Origin: an uncultured Sunxiuqinia sp.
GTDB taxonomy: Bacteria; Bacteroidota; Bacteroidia; Bacteroidales; Prolixibacteraceae
DNA length: 64,000 bases
Reading direction: 5' to 3'
Assembly: GCF_947495665.1 (NCBI RefSeq)
Contig: NZ_CANLZV010000002.1
Location: 248,001 to 312,000 of the forward strand
Shown here: positions 8,232 to 17,841 of the stretch, one piece after another
Layout: the number at the start of each line of letters is the position of its first letter
How positions within the stretch are numbered: position 1 is the first letter of the stretch
Program-made: the position numbers and the translations under genes
Notes under the pieces: model-generated
The model's input: the letters and a program-made list of their open reading frames with translations, nothing else
Told to the model about the DNA's origin: nothing
The model's database searches: none

Positions 8232-9224
8232 TTAGACCCGGTTGCCTTTTTCAAGTTCACTTAAAACAAATTCTTTGGCGTGATAGGTGATAATCACATC
8301 GGCTCCGGCCCGTTTCAGGGAAGTCAGAATTTCCTTGATCAAGCGTTGCTCATCAATCCAGCCATTGGCTGCAGCTGCTTTTACCATCGAGAATTCGCCA
8401 CTTACATTGTAGGCAACCACAGGTACATTGTAGGTTGATTTTACCCGGTTGATGATGTCCATGTAGCTTAAAGCCGGTTTTACCATCACCATGTCAGCCC
8501 CTTCTTCCAAGTCGGTTTCCACCTCACGTAAGGCTTCATCGCCATTGGCCGGATCCATCTGGTAAGTGCTGCGGTCTCCAAATTGAGGAGCACTTTCGGC
8601 CGCATCTCGGAAAGGACCGTAGAATCCGGAGGCATATTTGGCTGAGTAAGCCATAATTGGCGTGTTTGAAAATCCGTTGGCATCCAGTGCTTCGCGAATA
8701 GCAGCAACCCGGCCATCCATCATGTCGCTGGGAGCAATAATGTCGGCACCAGATTTGGCTAAGGTCACCGATTGAGCAGCCAGTGTTGCCAAGGTGCTGT
8801 CGTTATCCACGTCGCCATCAACAATGGTTCCGCAATGCCCGTGAGTGGTGTATTCGCAGTTGCATACATCAGCTACAATCATAACTTGCGGCACTTCAGC
8901 TTTAATGGCACGAATGGCCTGAGGCACAATGGCATCGTGTTGACAGGCAACTTCACCGGTTTCATCTTTTTCGGCAGGAATACCGAAAAGCAAAATTTTA
9001 TCGATCCCTGTGCGATCCACCAGGTCTTTGACTTCCTTTACCAATAAATCGATCGACAGCTGAAAGTTGCCGGGCATGGATTTGATGGGGTTGCAGATAT
9101 TCTCTCCAGGAAGAACAAAATAGGGCATGATTAAATCATCACGGTTCACTTCTGTTTCGCGTACCATATTGCGAATGGTAGCCGATTTTCTTAGTCTTCT
9201 TAGTCGTGTTATTGGAAAGCTCAT
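8232..9224 (-). CDS. hemB: Delta-aminolevulinic acid dehydratase (porphobilinogen synthase), zinc type
   Basis: HemB condenses two 5-aminolevulinates to porphobilinogen. It is 330 residues long. The two Schiff-base lysines are seen in YSAKYASGFYGPF (Lys196) and MVKPALSYMD (Lys249). The metal site DVCNCEYTTHGHCG carries Cys121, Cys123 and Cys131, the three-cysteine zinc ligand set, so this is the Zn-dependent rather than the Mg-dependent form. The N-terminal arm (MSFPITRLRRLRKSATIR) is the usual family opening. Its start is 5 bp after the hemD stop, so the two are probably translationally linked. Confidence 0.96.
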   Translation of the reverse strand: MSFPITRLRRLRKSATIRNMVRETEVNRDDLIMPYFVLPGENICNPIKSMPGNFQLSIDLLVKEVKDLVDRTGIDKILLFGIPAEKDETGEVACQHDAIVPQAIRAIKAEVPQVMIVADVCNCEYTTHGHCGTIVDGDVDNDSTLATLAAQSVTLAKSGADIIAPSDMMDGRVAAIREALDANGFSNTPIMAYSAKYASGFYGPFRDAAESAPQFGDRSTYQMDPANGDEALREVETDLEEGADMVMVKPALSYMDIINRVKSTYNVPVVAYNVSGEFSMVKAAAANGWIDEQRLIKEILTSLKRAGADVIITYHAKEFVLSELEKGNRV

Positions 9225-9229
9225 ATTTT

Positions 9230-9994
9230 TTAGTTTTTAATTTTTGCCTGATAATAGTCGATTATTGTTTGAGCCATGCCTTCGTAGCTTGGCTCTTCTG
9301 AAGTTGCCACAGGCTCACCTCCATACTTGCGAATGGCCGCTGTTGTTGTGGTTCCGATGCTGACAAAGCGTAGTTGATCTGCAGACTTGCTGACCTTCTC
9401 CAAAATTGCCCTAACCGATGAAGGGCTGGTTACCAACAGAAGATCGTAACGATCATGTTCCACCCATTCCATAAATCTTGGGTCCAGCTGCTCGCTGGAG
9501 CAGGTTTGATAAGCATTGATCCGGTCAATGGAGGCTTTCGATCCCAATTGCTGCTTTAGTGTATCGGGGGCTAAATTGCCCAAAACCAGCAAGATATTTT
9601 CATTGGCTTGTACCACATCAATAAACTGAGTTGCAAAGTCAACGGCTGATTTTCCGGAGCCAATGAATGCCGGATCCACCTTGTATTTTCGGAGGTGGAT
9701 CGCTGTTTTTTCCCCAAGCGCTGCTACTTTGCACGAAATAGAAGGATACCGATTGGTGAACGGTTCTACCGCATTTTTGCTGGTGAAAATCAGCCAGTCG
9801 TAATCGCTTAAATCTGTTTGTAGCTGAAAGGGGAGAGGTGAAATTTCAATTACTGGCATGGAGAATACGCTTGCTCCTTGAGCAGTCAGCATTTCAGCCA
9901 ATTCATCCTGTCCGGTTTTGGGATAGGTACAAATAATCACCTTGCCTTGTAATATGTTTGTATTTTGTTTCACACGCTTCTTGAAATGATTCAT
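9230..9994 (-). CDS. hemD: Uroporphyrinogen-III synthase
   Basis: HemD cyclises hydroxymethylbilane to uroporphyrinogen III with inversion of ring D. The family has poor sequence conservation, so the assignment rests on position between hemC and hemB together with the fold pattern: two alternating alpha/beta lobes, an N-terminal beta-strand KVIICTYP, YDWLIFTSKNAVEPF (the SxNAV signature) and RYDLLLVTSPSSVRAIL in the second lobe, then FVSIGTTTTAAIRKYG. These are standard HemD landmarks. At 254 residues it is of normal length. The gap to hemC upstream is 123 bp, the longest inside the cluster. Confidence 0.88.
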   Translation of the reverse strand: MNHFKKRVKQNTNILQGKVIICTYPKTGQDELAEMLTAQGASVFSMPVIEISPLPFQLQTDLSDYDWLIFTSKNAVEPFTNRYPSISCKVAALGEKTAIHLRKYKVDPAFIGSGKSAVDFATQFIDVVQANENILLVLGNLAPDTLKQQLGSKASIDRINAYQTCSSEQLDPRFMEWVEHDRYDLLLVTSPSSVRAILEKVSKSADQLRFVSIGTTTTAAIRKYGGEPVATSEEPSYEGMAQTIIDYYQAKIKN

Positions 9995-10117
9995 GAATTC
10001 GTGCTATTGGGGTGCATGGTTCAGGACGAGCCGATCATTGGTATTCTATTTTCGGGAGCCTTTGTTGCACTTTAATAGCATGGATTGCCGTTTGGTAAAA
10101 TTTGAGACCAAGCCGCA

Positions 10118-11056
10118 CTAAGCTTCGGATGTGGGACGGATACTGTCCAGAATTTCCTTGCCACCATCGTCCAGAATGGCCTGGGCCAATTCGATGGCTT
10201 TTTCTGATGCCTCTTCCAGACTTGCCTCAATCGATTTCCGGATGCGTTTGGCTCCGTTCAGACTGGCTACCATGCCGGTTAGCTTGATTTGATCGCCTTT
10301 CACTTCCGAAAAACAGCCAACCGGAACCTGACAACCTCCTTCAAGTTCGCGCAAGAGTGAGCGTTCGGCCAGGGTAGTAGCCCGGGTTGGTTCATCGGTA
10401 ATGGCATCCAACAGAAGCTGAGTGCGTTCATCATCTTCGCGAATTTCAATGGCGATGGCTCCCTGGCTGATGGCAGGAAGCATGATTTCTGTATCCAGCA
10501 TTTCTGTAATTACATCCTCGTAACCCAAACGCAAGATTCCGGCTGCAGCCATAATCAGTGCATCGCAATGGCCGTCGTTCATCTTTTTCAGGCGGGTCTC
10601 CACATTCCCACGAATATCTACAATCTGCAGGTCGGGGTTAAAATGCAGCAACTGAGACTGACGTCGCAGGCTTGAGGTTGCAATTTTATCTTTGGCTGTG
10701 AAGTCTGCTAATTTTCGGCCATCTTTTGAGATGAAAACATCCCGCACTTCGGCCCGTTTCAGCATGCCGCCAATGATGAGGTTTTCGGGCAGCTCAGTAG
10801 GCAAATCTTTTAAACTGTGTACCGCCAAATCAATGGTGTTGTCGTAAAGTGCCTGTTCAATTTCTTTGGTAAACAACCCTTTGTCGCCAATCTTGGAGAG
10901 GGCAACATCTAATATTTTATCCCCTTTGGTTTTGATAATTTCCAATTCGAATTGGAGGTTGGGGTGTGCTTTTTCGAGTTCGCTTTTTACGGTTTCAGCC
11001 TGCCATAGGGCAAGCTTGCTGCCACGCGTTCCTATTTTAATGGTGTTTTTATTCAT
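10118..11056 (-). CDS. hemC: Hydroxymethylbilane synthase (porphobilinogen deaminase)
   Basis: HemC polymerises four porphobilinogens into hydroxymethylbilane on a covalently attached dipyrromethane cofactor. The N-terminal IGTRGSKLALWQA, the HSLKDLPT motif with the catalytic Asp84, the cofactor-contacting ATSSLRRQSQL and DIRGNVETRL, and the cofactor cysteine Cys242 in ELEGGCQVPVG are all present. It is 312 residues long. Its ATG lies inside the 3' end of hemA (8-bp overlap), which implies translational coupling with the rate-setting first enzyme of the pathway. Confidence 0.97.
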   Translation of the reverse strand: MNKNTIKIGTRGSKLALWQAETVKSELEKAHPNLQFELEIIKTKGDKILDVALSKIGDKGLFTKEIEQALYDNTIDLAVHSLKDLPTELPENLIIGGMLKRAEVRDVFISKDGRKLADFTAKDKIATSSLRRQSQLLHFNPDLQIVDIRGNVETRLKKMNDGHCDALIMAAAGILRLGYEDVITEMLDTEIMLPAISQGAIAIEIREDDERTQLLLDAITDEPTRATTLAERSLLRELEGGCQVPVGCFSEVKGDQIKLTGMVASLNGAKRIRKSIEASLEEASEKAIELAQAILDDGGKEILDSIRPTSEA

Positions 11057-12299
11057 GAGTTTGAGAGAAAAGGTCGTTGATTACTTTAATATATTCGGTT
11101 TTTCGGCCATTGTCACTGATGTTTTTCAGGTTCCGAATCATGGATTTAACTAGTTTTTCGGCGATATGTTTGCCATATTTTTCCATGTTGTGGTATTCCT
11201 CTTCATTGTGGAATCGTTTGAAGACGGCCAGCTCGGATGCATTGATTTCATTGACACCCGAAATGATATTCTGAATGGCTGGTGACAAGTTCTGAATACT
11301 TAACCAGTCGGAGAATTCATTCAGCTTTTTGGAAATTATTTTTTCAGCAGTGACAATGTAGCTTTTCTTTTTTTCCATGTTCTGGGCAACCACTTCTTCC
11401 AGGTCATCCACATTGTACAGACTAACGGATTCCTGTTCGGTAATTTTTGGGTCGATGTTACGTGGAACACCCAAATCAATAAATACGGTTTGTTTTTGTG
11501 TGTTTTCTTTGCTGAGAACTTGCGGGGTGATTAAAGGCTTTTTACAAGAGATGGAACTAACCACAATGTCAGCCTCCTGAATGCCTTCTTGCATGGCTTT
11601 AAAATCGACCACCTGGCCACCATAGCGCTTGGCTAGTTCTTCGGCTTTGGCAGTGGTCCGGTTGGTTACCAGAATGTTTTGACAGCCTTTTTTATACAGG
11701 TTTTTGATGACTAGTTCTCCTGTTTCGCCGGCACCAATCAGCAGAATTTTTTTGTCGGGAAGTTGATCAAAAATGCTGTTGCACTTTTCTACTGCGGCAT
11801 AGCTTACCGAAAAAGCTCCGGTGCTCATAGCTGTTTTGGTGCGCACTTGCTTGCCGGTTTCCAAAGCTTTATGGAACAAGCGGGTTAGCAATTTCCCGGC
11901 TGAACCAATTTCTTCGGCATGGCTGATTGCTTCTTTAATTTGAGCTACAATTTGATATTCGCCCAAAACCATTGACTCCAATCCGGACACCACACGAAAC
12001 AAATGGCTGGCAGCCGATTTACCTTCGTACTGATAAAAGTGGGATTCGATGCCGTCTTCTTCCTGAATGTGTTTTTTTAGATAATGAAATAAGATATGGA
12101 ATGCGCCCGGAGAGCAACATTCATCAGCGGCGAAATACAATTCGGTGCGATTGCAGGTCGAAATGATTACGAGTTCTCCAATATTCTTATTTTTCAAAAT
12201 GGTCTGTGACAAATCGGTGTACTCTTCTTTATTAAGAGCAAACTTTTCACGTATATGTACGGGTGCCGATTTATGACTTAAGCCTACTACTCCAATCAT
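11049..12299 (-). CDS. hemA: Glutamyl-tRNA reductase
   Basis: HemA reduces glutamyl-tRNA(Glu) to glutamate-1-semialdehyde with NADPH, committing glutamate to tetrapyrroles by the C5 route. The catalytic domain shows GLSHKSAPVHIREKF and the nucleophile Cys49 in ISTCNRTELYF. The linker has SGLESMVLGEYQI. The NADPH domain begins LLIGAGETGELVIKNL (about 189-204), and the C-terminal helical dimerisation domain follows from about residue 310. It is 416 residues long. In other bacteria HemA is the haem-regulated control point. It is the first recognised enzyme of the cluster, preceded 51 bp upstream by a small membrane protein gene. Confidence 0.96.
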   Translation of the reverse strand: MIGVVGLSHKSAPVHIREKFALNKEEYTDLSQTILKNKNIGELVIISTCNRTELYFAADECCSPGAFHILFHYLKKHIQEEDGIESHFYQYEGKSAASHLFRVVSGLESMVLGEYQIVAQIKEAISHAEEIGSAGKLLTRLFHKALETGKQVRTKTAMSTGAFSVSYAAVEKCNSIFDQLPDKKILLIGAGETGELVIKNLYKKGCQNILVTNRTTAKAEELAKRYGGQVVDFKAMQEGIQEADIVVSSISCKKPLITPQVLSKENTQKQTVFIDLGVPRNIDPKITEQESVSLYNVDDLEEVVAQNMEKKKSYIVTAEKIISKKLNEFSDWLSIQNLSPAIQNIISGVNEINASELAVFKRFHNEEEYHNMEKYGKHIAEKLVKSMIRNLKNISDNGRKTEYIKVINDLFSQTHE

Positions 12300-12350
12300 G
12301 CGCGTTGAAAATAAATGAAAGGTTGGTTATTGATTTCTTTTATGAATGTA

Positions 12351-12716
12351 CTAAGAAACCAATACCGGAGGCGACAGGCCACAGTAGGTGTGGTGTGATT
12401 TGAAGGAATAAGTATGATGTACTAAACTAAAGATCGTTTTCCCACGAGGCTCATAGATTATGAAGTCCGTTTTTTGGAAAAAAGCAGCTGCAGAAGCAAG
12501 TTGGGTACTTGGGCTATCTTCATTGGTCTGGTGAAAGTGACAACAGTTTTCGGTGTTGAATTCCTGCTTGTCGGACTGCTGGTACTCGATTGTCTTTTCT
12601 GCAATGACCTCGGCGTCATCATCACCCCTCAGGTTTATCCCCAAGGTGAGGACAAACAATGCACCCATTAACAACAGGTAAGGCATAAATGGACCAACTA
12701 ATCCCAGAAAAAACAT
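12351..12716 (-). CDS. Small single-span membrane protein with Cys/His-rich tail, upstream of hemA
   Basis: The 121-residue protein starts at ATG 12716 (MFFLGLVGPFMPYLLLMGA); a TTG three codons earlier is possible. It has one transmembrane helix (about residues 4-27) followed by an acidic linker (GDDDAEVIAEKT) and a tail carrying NCCHFHQ and VHHTYSFKSHHTYCG, eight His and Cys residues in two clusters. I do not recognise the family. The position immediately upstream of hemA, with an exact TAATTTTG promoter box 24 bp before its start, suggests it is the first cistron of the haem operon. The Cys/His clusters could bind haem or metal, but that is inference. It may instead be a lineage-specific membrane protein with no link to haem. 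Confidence 0.6.
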   Translation of the reverse strand: MFFLGLVGPFMPYLLLMGALFVLTLGINLRGDDDAEVIAEKTIEYQQSDKQEFNTENCCHFHQTNEDSPSTQLASAAAFFQKTDFIIYEPRGKTIFSLVHHTYSFKSHHTYCGLSPPVLVS

Positions 12717-13069
12717 AGTTCTCAATTATAATTCAGAAACAAAATTAACAATGTCTATCGAAAAACGACTATAAACGGATTGATATTAATCAATGATTTG
12801 ACATGTTTAACAATCATGTTTATGCTTTTTGATATCAGCCTTTGCAGACTTTGTTGTCCTCTATTTGTGTTTCCAATGATTCTTTATTTCCTTATTCAGC
12901 TAACACAACAACCCAAAGGAGCTTAAGTTTCTGTAAGAAGTGTTTTTCTTTGGGAAACGTTTTTTCCCCTGACTTAGAATTCATGGAACGTTGACTGACC
13001 TTTCAGATCTGCAGTTAAAATGGCCTGCAGAGCTTAGAAAATGAAGTCGTATGAGCTGAACCAGTTGTA
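12717..13069. other. Promoter-bearing gap between the haem cluster and the LOG-family gene
   Basis: This 353-bp stretch is AT-rich and holds the putative haem-operon promoter at its lower end (12740-12747) and the 3' flank of the LOG gene at its upper end. There is no U-tract terminator. A 37-codon plus-strand frame from about 12818 has no supporting features and is not called. Confidence 0.45.
12740..12747 (-). promoter_or_regulatory. Putative -7 promoter box (TAATTTTG) of the haem operon
   Basis: The minus strand reads TAATTTTG, an exact match to the Bacteroidota -7 consensus TAnnTTTG, ending 24 nt before ATG 12716. No good TTTG/TTG -33 partner is seen at the usual distance, so confidence is limited. 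Confidence 0.35.
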
Positions 13070-13651
13070 TTATTTTTGCGGAACTTTATACCATTTATTG
13101 ACTGGGGCAGGTGGTGCGTAGTTCAGTAAATAGTTAATGGCTTCTTCACTGTCCTTGGCAACAAAGTAAAGATCGCGGTAGCTGGCTTTGGCAAAGTTCT
13201 CGTTAAAAGATCGTTCGAACTGTTGAAAGAGGTGATCGTAAAAACCATTGGTGTTGACAAAAACAATGGCTTTTTTATGGTAATCGAGTTGCTTGAGGGT
13301 AATGACTTCAAGAATTTCTTCTAAGGTACCAAAACCGCCAGGCAAGGCAATAAAGGCATCCGAAAGTTCGCGCATAAGCGATTTGCGTTCCATCATGTCT
13401 TTCGAAATGATCAATTCCTGAGCATATTCGGAGGCCAGCTTATGGCCGTTCAGTTTTTCGGGAAGAATGCCAATGGTTTTCCCTCCGGAAGTAACAACTT
13501 CTTTTAACACTGTTTCCATGAGGCCTACGTTGGCTCCGCCATTCACCAAGGTCATTTTTTTCTGGCCAATGAGGTGCGACAACTTAACGGCTTCATGAAT
13601 GTAAACCGGGTCGATTGCATTGCTGGAGGAAGAGAAAACACAAACTTTCAT
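13070..13651 (-). CDS. LOG-family nucleotide 5'-monophosphate phosphoribohydrolase-like protein
   Basis: The 193-residue protein has the family signature: an N-terminal VCVFSSSSNAID strand, GGANVGLMETV (38-48), ERKSLM with Arg89-Lys90, and PGGFGTLEE (104-112). These bind the nucleotide phosphate and ribose and supply the catalytic Glu. LOG/TIGR00730 proteins release the free base from nucleoside monophosphates (cytokinin activation in plants; purine turnover in bacteria). The protein is cytosolic. It follows gyrB on the same strand, with a terminator in the 71-bp gap, so it is likely expressed separately or by read-through. A specific substrate cannot be read from sequence. Confidence 0.88.
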   Translation of the reverse strand: MKVCVFSSSSNAIDPVYIHEAVKLSHLIGQKKMTLVNGGANVGLMETVLKEVVTSGGKTIGILPEKLNGHKLASEYAQELIISKDMMERKSLMRELSDAFIALPGGFGTLEEILEVITLKQLDYHKKAIVFVNTNGFYDHLFQQFERSFNENFAKASYRDLYFVAKDSEEAINYLLNYAPPAPVNKWYKVPQK

Positions 13652-13671
13652 GAAAGGGATTTATTGGGTTG

Positions 13672-13710
13672 AAAAAAAAGAATGCCATCACAGCGAATGG
13701 CATTCTTTAA
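13672..13710 (-). terminator. Intrinsic terminator of gyrB
   Basis: On the minus strand, AAAGAATGCCAT pairs with ATGGCATTCTTT around an 8-nt loop, followed by a run of T residues. It begins about 13 bp after the gyrB stop. Confidence 0.85.
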
Positions 13711-13722
13711 GTCATTTATTAA

Positions 13723-15687
<1,965 letters not shown>

Positions 15688-15871
15688 CTATTGTATGTTT
15701 ATTTTTATCAAAAAATACCTCATTCATCTTGTGTGAATGATGAATAATTGGTTGGCTTCAGGTTAATTAGCCTGTTGCCATTTGGTTGTTGATCAAATTG
15801 GGCTGATATGAGAAAAAGTGTCTAATTTACAGTTGATTAAAAGTTGTCTTTTGTCTCAAAATCACAACTCA

Positions 15872-15879
15872 CAAATATA
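15872..15879 (-). promoter_or_regulatory. Putative -7 promoter box (TATATTTG) of gyrB
   Basis: An exact TAnnTTTG match on the minus strand, located just downstream of the preceding operon's terminator, which is a natural place for a promoter. There is no clear -33 element. Confidence 0.35.
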
Positions 15880-15904
15880 AGAAAAATATGCTTAAAACCG
15901 ACTG

Positions 15905-15946
15905 AAAAAGCCCGTAGAAAAAGGCATTTTTTTCTACGGGCTTTTT
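15905..15946. terminator. Bidirectional-looking terminator after the TPR/barrel operon
   Basis: AAAAAGCCCGTAGAAAAA pairs with the complementary arm ending CTACGGGCTTTTT, with A- and T-runs on both sides. It lies about 90 bp past the stop of the minus-strand barrel gene. Confidence 0.85.
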
Positions 15947-16036
15947 GCGTGTAATTGCCAGTTTATGAGTGGTTTAATCTGGTTTTTGTTTGGGGGTGAT
16001 ATTTATCACCTCCATTTTATCAGAGTCTTGCTCTAG

Positions 16037-17833
16037 TTAAAATGAAAAACTGGCGCCAATTAGTAAATTGAGGCCTTGTTGTGAGTAGCCAAGCCAGTTT
16101 TCATATTTCTGGAACGCAACATTGTTCATGCGTCCCCAGAAGCTAAGATTGGGGCTGTATTGGTACTCAACGCCTACGTTTAGGTCAACATAGGAGCCAA
16201 GCGTATGGATGGTTCTGTTTACCTCTTGAGGACCAACGGTTGATTCCATTGGGAAGTAGAGCTCGTTTTGCTCAAGTGCTTTCCGTTCCCCCTTAAAGAA
16301 AATGTCGGCGTTAAACTTCAAGGGTCCTTCCGGGTTGATAATTGTTGATAGCGTCAGCTCAAAATCGGGTTTGTTATAGGCTTCTTCCAGCGAATCCAAG
16401 GTATAGGAAAAGTAGTTGGCTTGTAAATGAAAGTTGACCAATTCAGATGCTGTGTAATAAAACTCAGCGCCTAAAGTTACCTGCTTCAGGTCGTCGTAAA
16501 GAACATCAAACGTGTTTGAACGGGTAACAGTTGGCAGATCAATTACCGGTGATACCGGCGGAATGATCGTTTTCGTGTTGATCAGGTAAAAGTGTTCGTC
16601 TTTAATGTTGGCATATTCGGCCTGAAAGCGGTAGTTGAGCTTTGGTGTGAACTTTCCTTTAATACCTCCGGAAAGGATGTAACGGTACTCGGTGTTGCGA
16701 ATATCCTGCGTTGGGGTGACAAACCGGTTCTCCGCAGCGATAACCGAATAGTGGTTCTGCTCTAGGCGTCCGTCAATGGCAGCAAACAGGGTCATTGTAT
16801 TTTCGATGGGTGACCAGTCAGCCTTGATGTTCGGCGTCACCAGTATGCGTGCATCATCATCGTCATCTAAAAGAGTGAAAGCGTTTAAGCCCAATTGTAA
16901 TTTTGCCAGGTCAGCTTGCAGCAAAAAGGCTGGGCTCAAATCAATTCGGATTTGTTGCTTGTCGCCATAATCTTCTGTAATTTCTTTAATAACTCCATCG
17001 GTTTTCAGGAAGGACACGGAGGCATCCAGAAGTCCTTGGTAGCTGTCGTAATCTTTTTGGCGTGACGTTCCCAGTTTGATGTAGTTCTCGGTCTGGTCGG
17101 TTTTGGTTCCGAAGTGATGGAAGTATAAATCTACGCCATAGTTCATGTCTGCACGCGAGTCTTCATCGTTGTTCAGGTTAAGCTGAATCCCGCCTTTCGA
17201 AAAGGCCTGATCTTCATTCCAGTAAGGGAAAAGCAGCTCTTTGTCTGCATCTGGAAGTGCTTCTCCGGTGTAACCGTAATAGCGATGTGCATGCCGATTG
17301 AAAAACAGCTTGGTGTTCAGGCTTGACCGTTTGAAAAAGTGCTTGGTGAATAGTTCAACGCCATTTTCGCTGTGCGGAGCATCCACTTTGTCGTCATTCT
17401 CCAGCTTGACCGAACCATGTGAGGAAAGGTGCTTAAAATGCATGCCTAAAATGGCGTTTTTCCCGGCTTGGGTGTTAAAAAACAATTCGCCGTAAGGAGT
17501 CATGTAATTTCCAAATCCGGCTTTTAGCAATCCTTTGCCAAGCTCTGCCTGAGGTTCGCCCACCATTTCCGCAGCAGGTACGGGTTCTACTTCAAAAGTG
17601 CTGAAAACAGGCTGTGCGTTGATTTGATAATTAAATACCGGCTTGTCGCGTTTTTCGTCCTGAACTTTAGGGATGTCATTGATTTTAAAAACATCTGAAA
17701 CGCTTGGTTGGTATGCTTTTACTACCTCTACTTCTTGGGTTAGTGTGGTGTCCTGTTGTGCTGTTGCCAGGTTGCAGCTCAACACGGTTAATAGAAAAGC
17801 AGGGATATAATTAAGATATGATTGGCTCATCAT
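16037..17833 (-). CDS. Outer-membrane beta-barrel protein (TonB-receptor-like, no plug seen)
   Basis: The 598-residue protein has a signal peptide (to about residue 25, ending ATAQQD), then a conserved VEVVKAYQPSVSDVFKIND segment and a Pro-rich linker. About 490 residues of alternating amphipathic strands rich in Tyr/Phe/Asn follow, ending GASFSF with a C-terminal Phe for BAM recognition. Annotators often call such proteins TonB-dependent receptors, but I see no TonB-box/plug domain. The VEVVKAYxP segment is a recurrent motif of a Bacteroidota family found next to large TPR proteins. The start is 8 bp after the stop of the upstream TPR gene, so the two are one operon and probably one envelope complex. 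The substrate is unknown. Confidence 0.75.
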   Translation of the reverse strand: MMSQSYLNYIPAFLLTVLSCNLATAQQDTTLTQEVEVVKAYQPSVSDVFKINDIPKVQDEKRDKPVFNYQINAQPVFSTFEVEPVPAAEMVGEPQAELGKGLLKAGFGNYMTPYGELFFNTQAGKNAILGMHFKHLSSHGSVKLENDDKVDAPHSENGVELFTKHFFKRSSLNTKLFFNRHAHRYYGYTGEALPDADKELLFPYWNEDQAFSKGGIQLNLNNDEDSRADMNYGVDLYFHHFGTKTDQTENYIKLGTSRQKDYDSYQGLLDASVSFLKTDGVIKEITEDYGDKQQIRIDLSPAFLLQADLAKLQLGLNAFTLLDDDDDARILVTPNIKADWSPIENTMTLFAAIDGRLEQNHYSVIAAENRFVTPTQDIRNTEYRYILSGGIKGKFTPKLNYRFQAEYANIKDEHFYLINTKTIIPPVSPVIDLPTVTRSNTFDVLYDDLKQVTLGAEFYYTASELVNFHLQANYFSYTLDSLEEAYNKPDFELTLSTIINPEGPLKFNADIFFKGERKALEQNELYFPMESTVGPQEVNRTIHTLGSYVDLNVGVEYQYSPNLSFWGRMNNVAFQKYENWLGYSQQGLNLLIGASFSF

Positions 17834-17841
17834 GCTTGTTT

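Larger units (their letters stand above)
15688..16036. other. Long gyrB leader and terminator-bearing gap
   Basis: This 349-bp gap holds a terminator hairpin (15905-15946) for the outer-membrane barrel gene above it and, below that, a putative gyrB promoter (15872-15879). That promoter would give an untranslated leader of about 180 nt, long for this phylum. No further gene is seen. Confidence 0.5.

Noticed and set aside
12818-12931. 37-codon plus-strand gene in the haem/LOG gap
   Set aside because: Hydrophobic, Cys-rich translation without a start signal. It looks like chance in AT-rich DNA.
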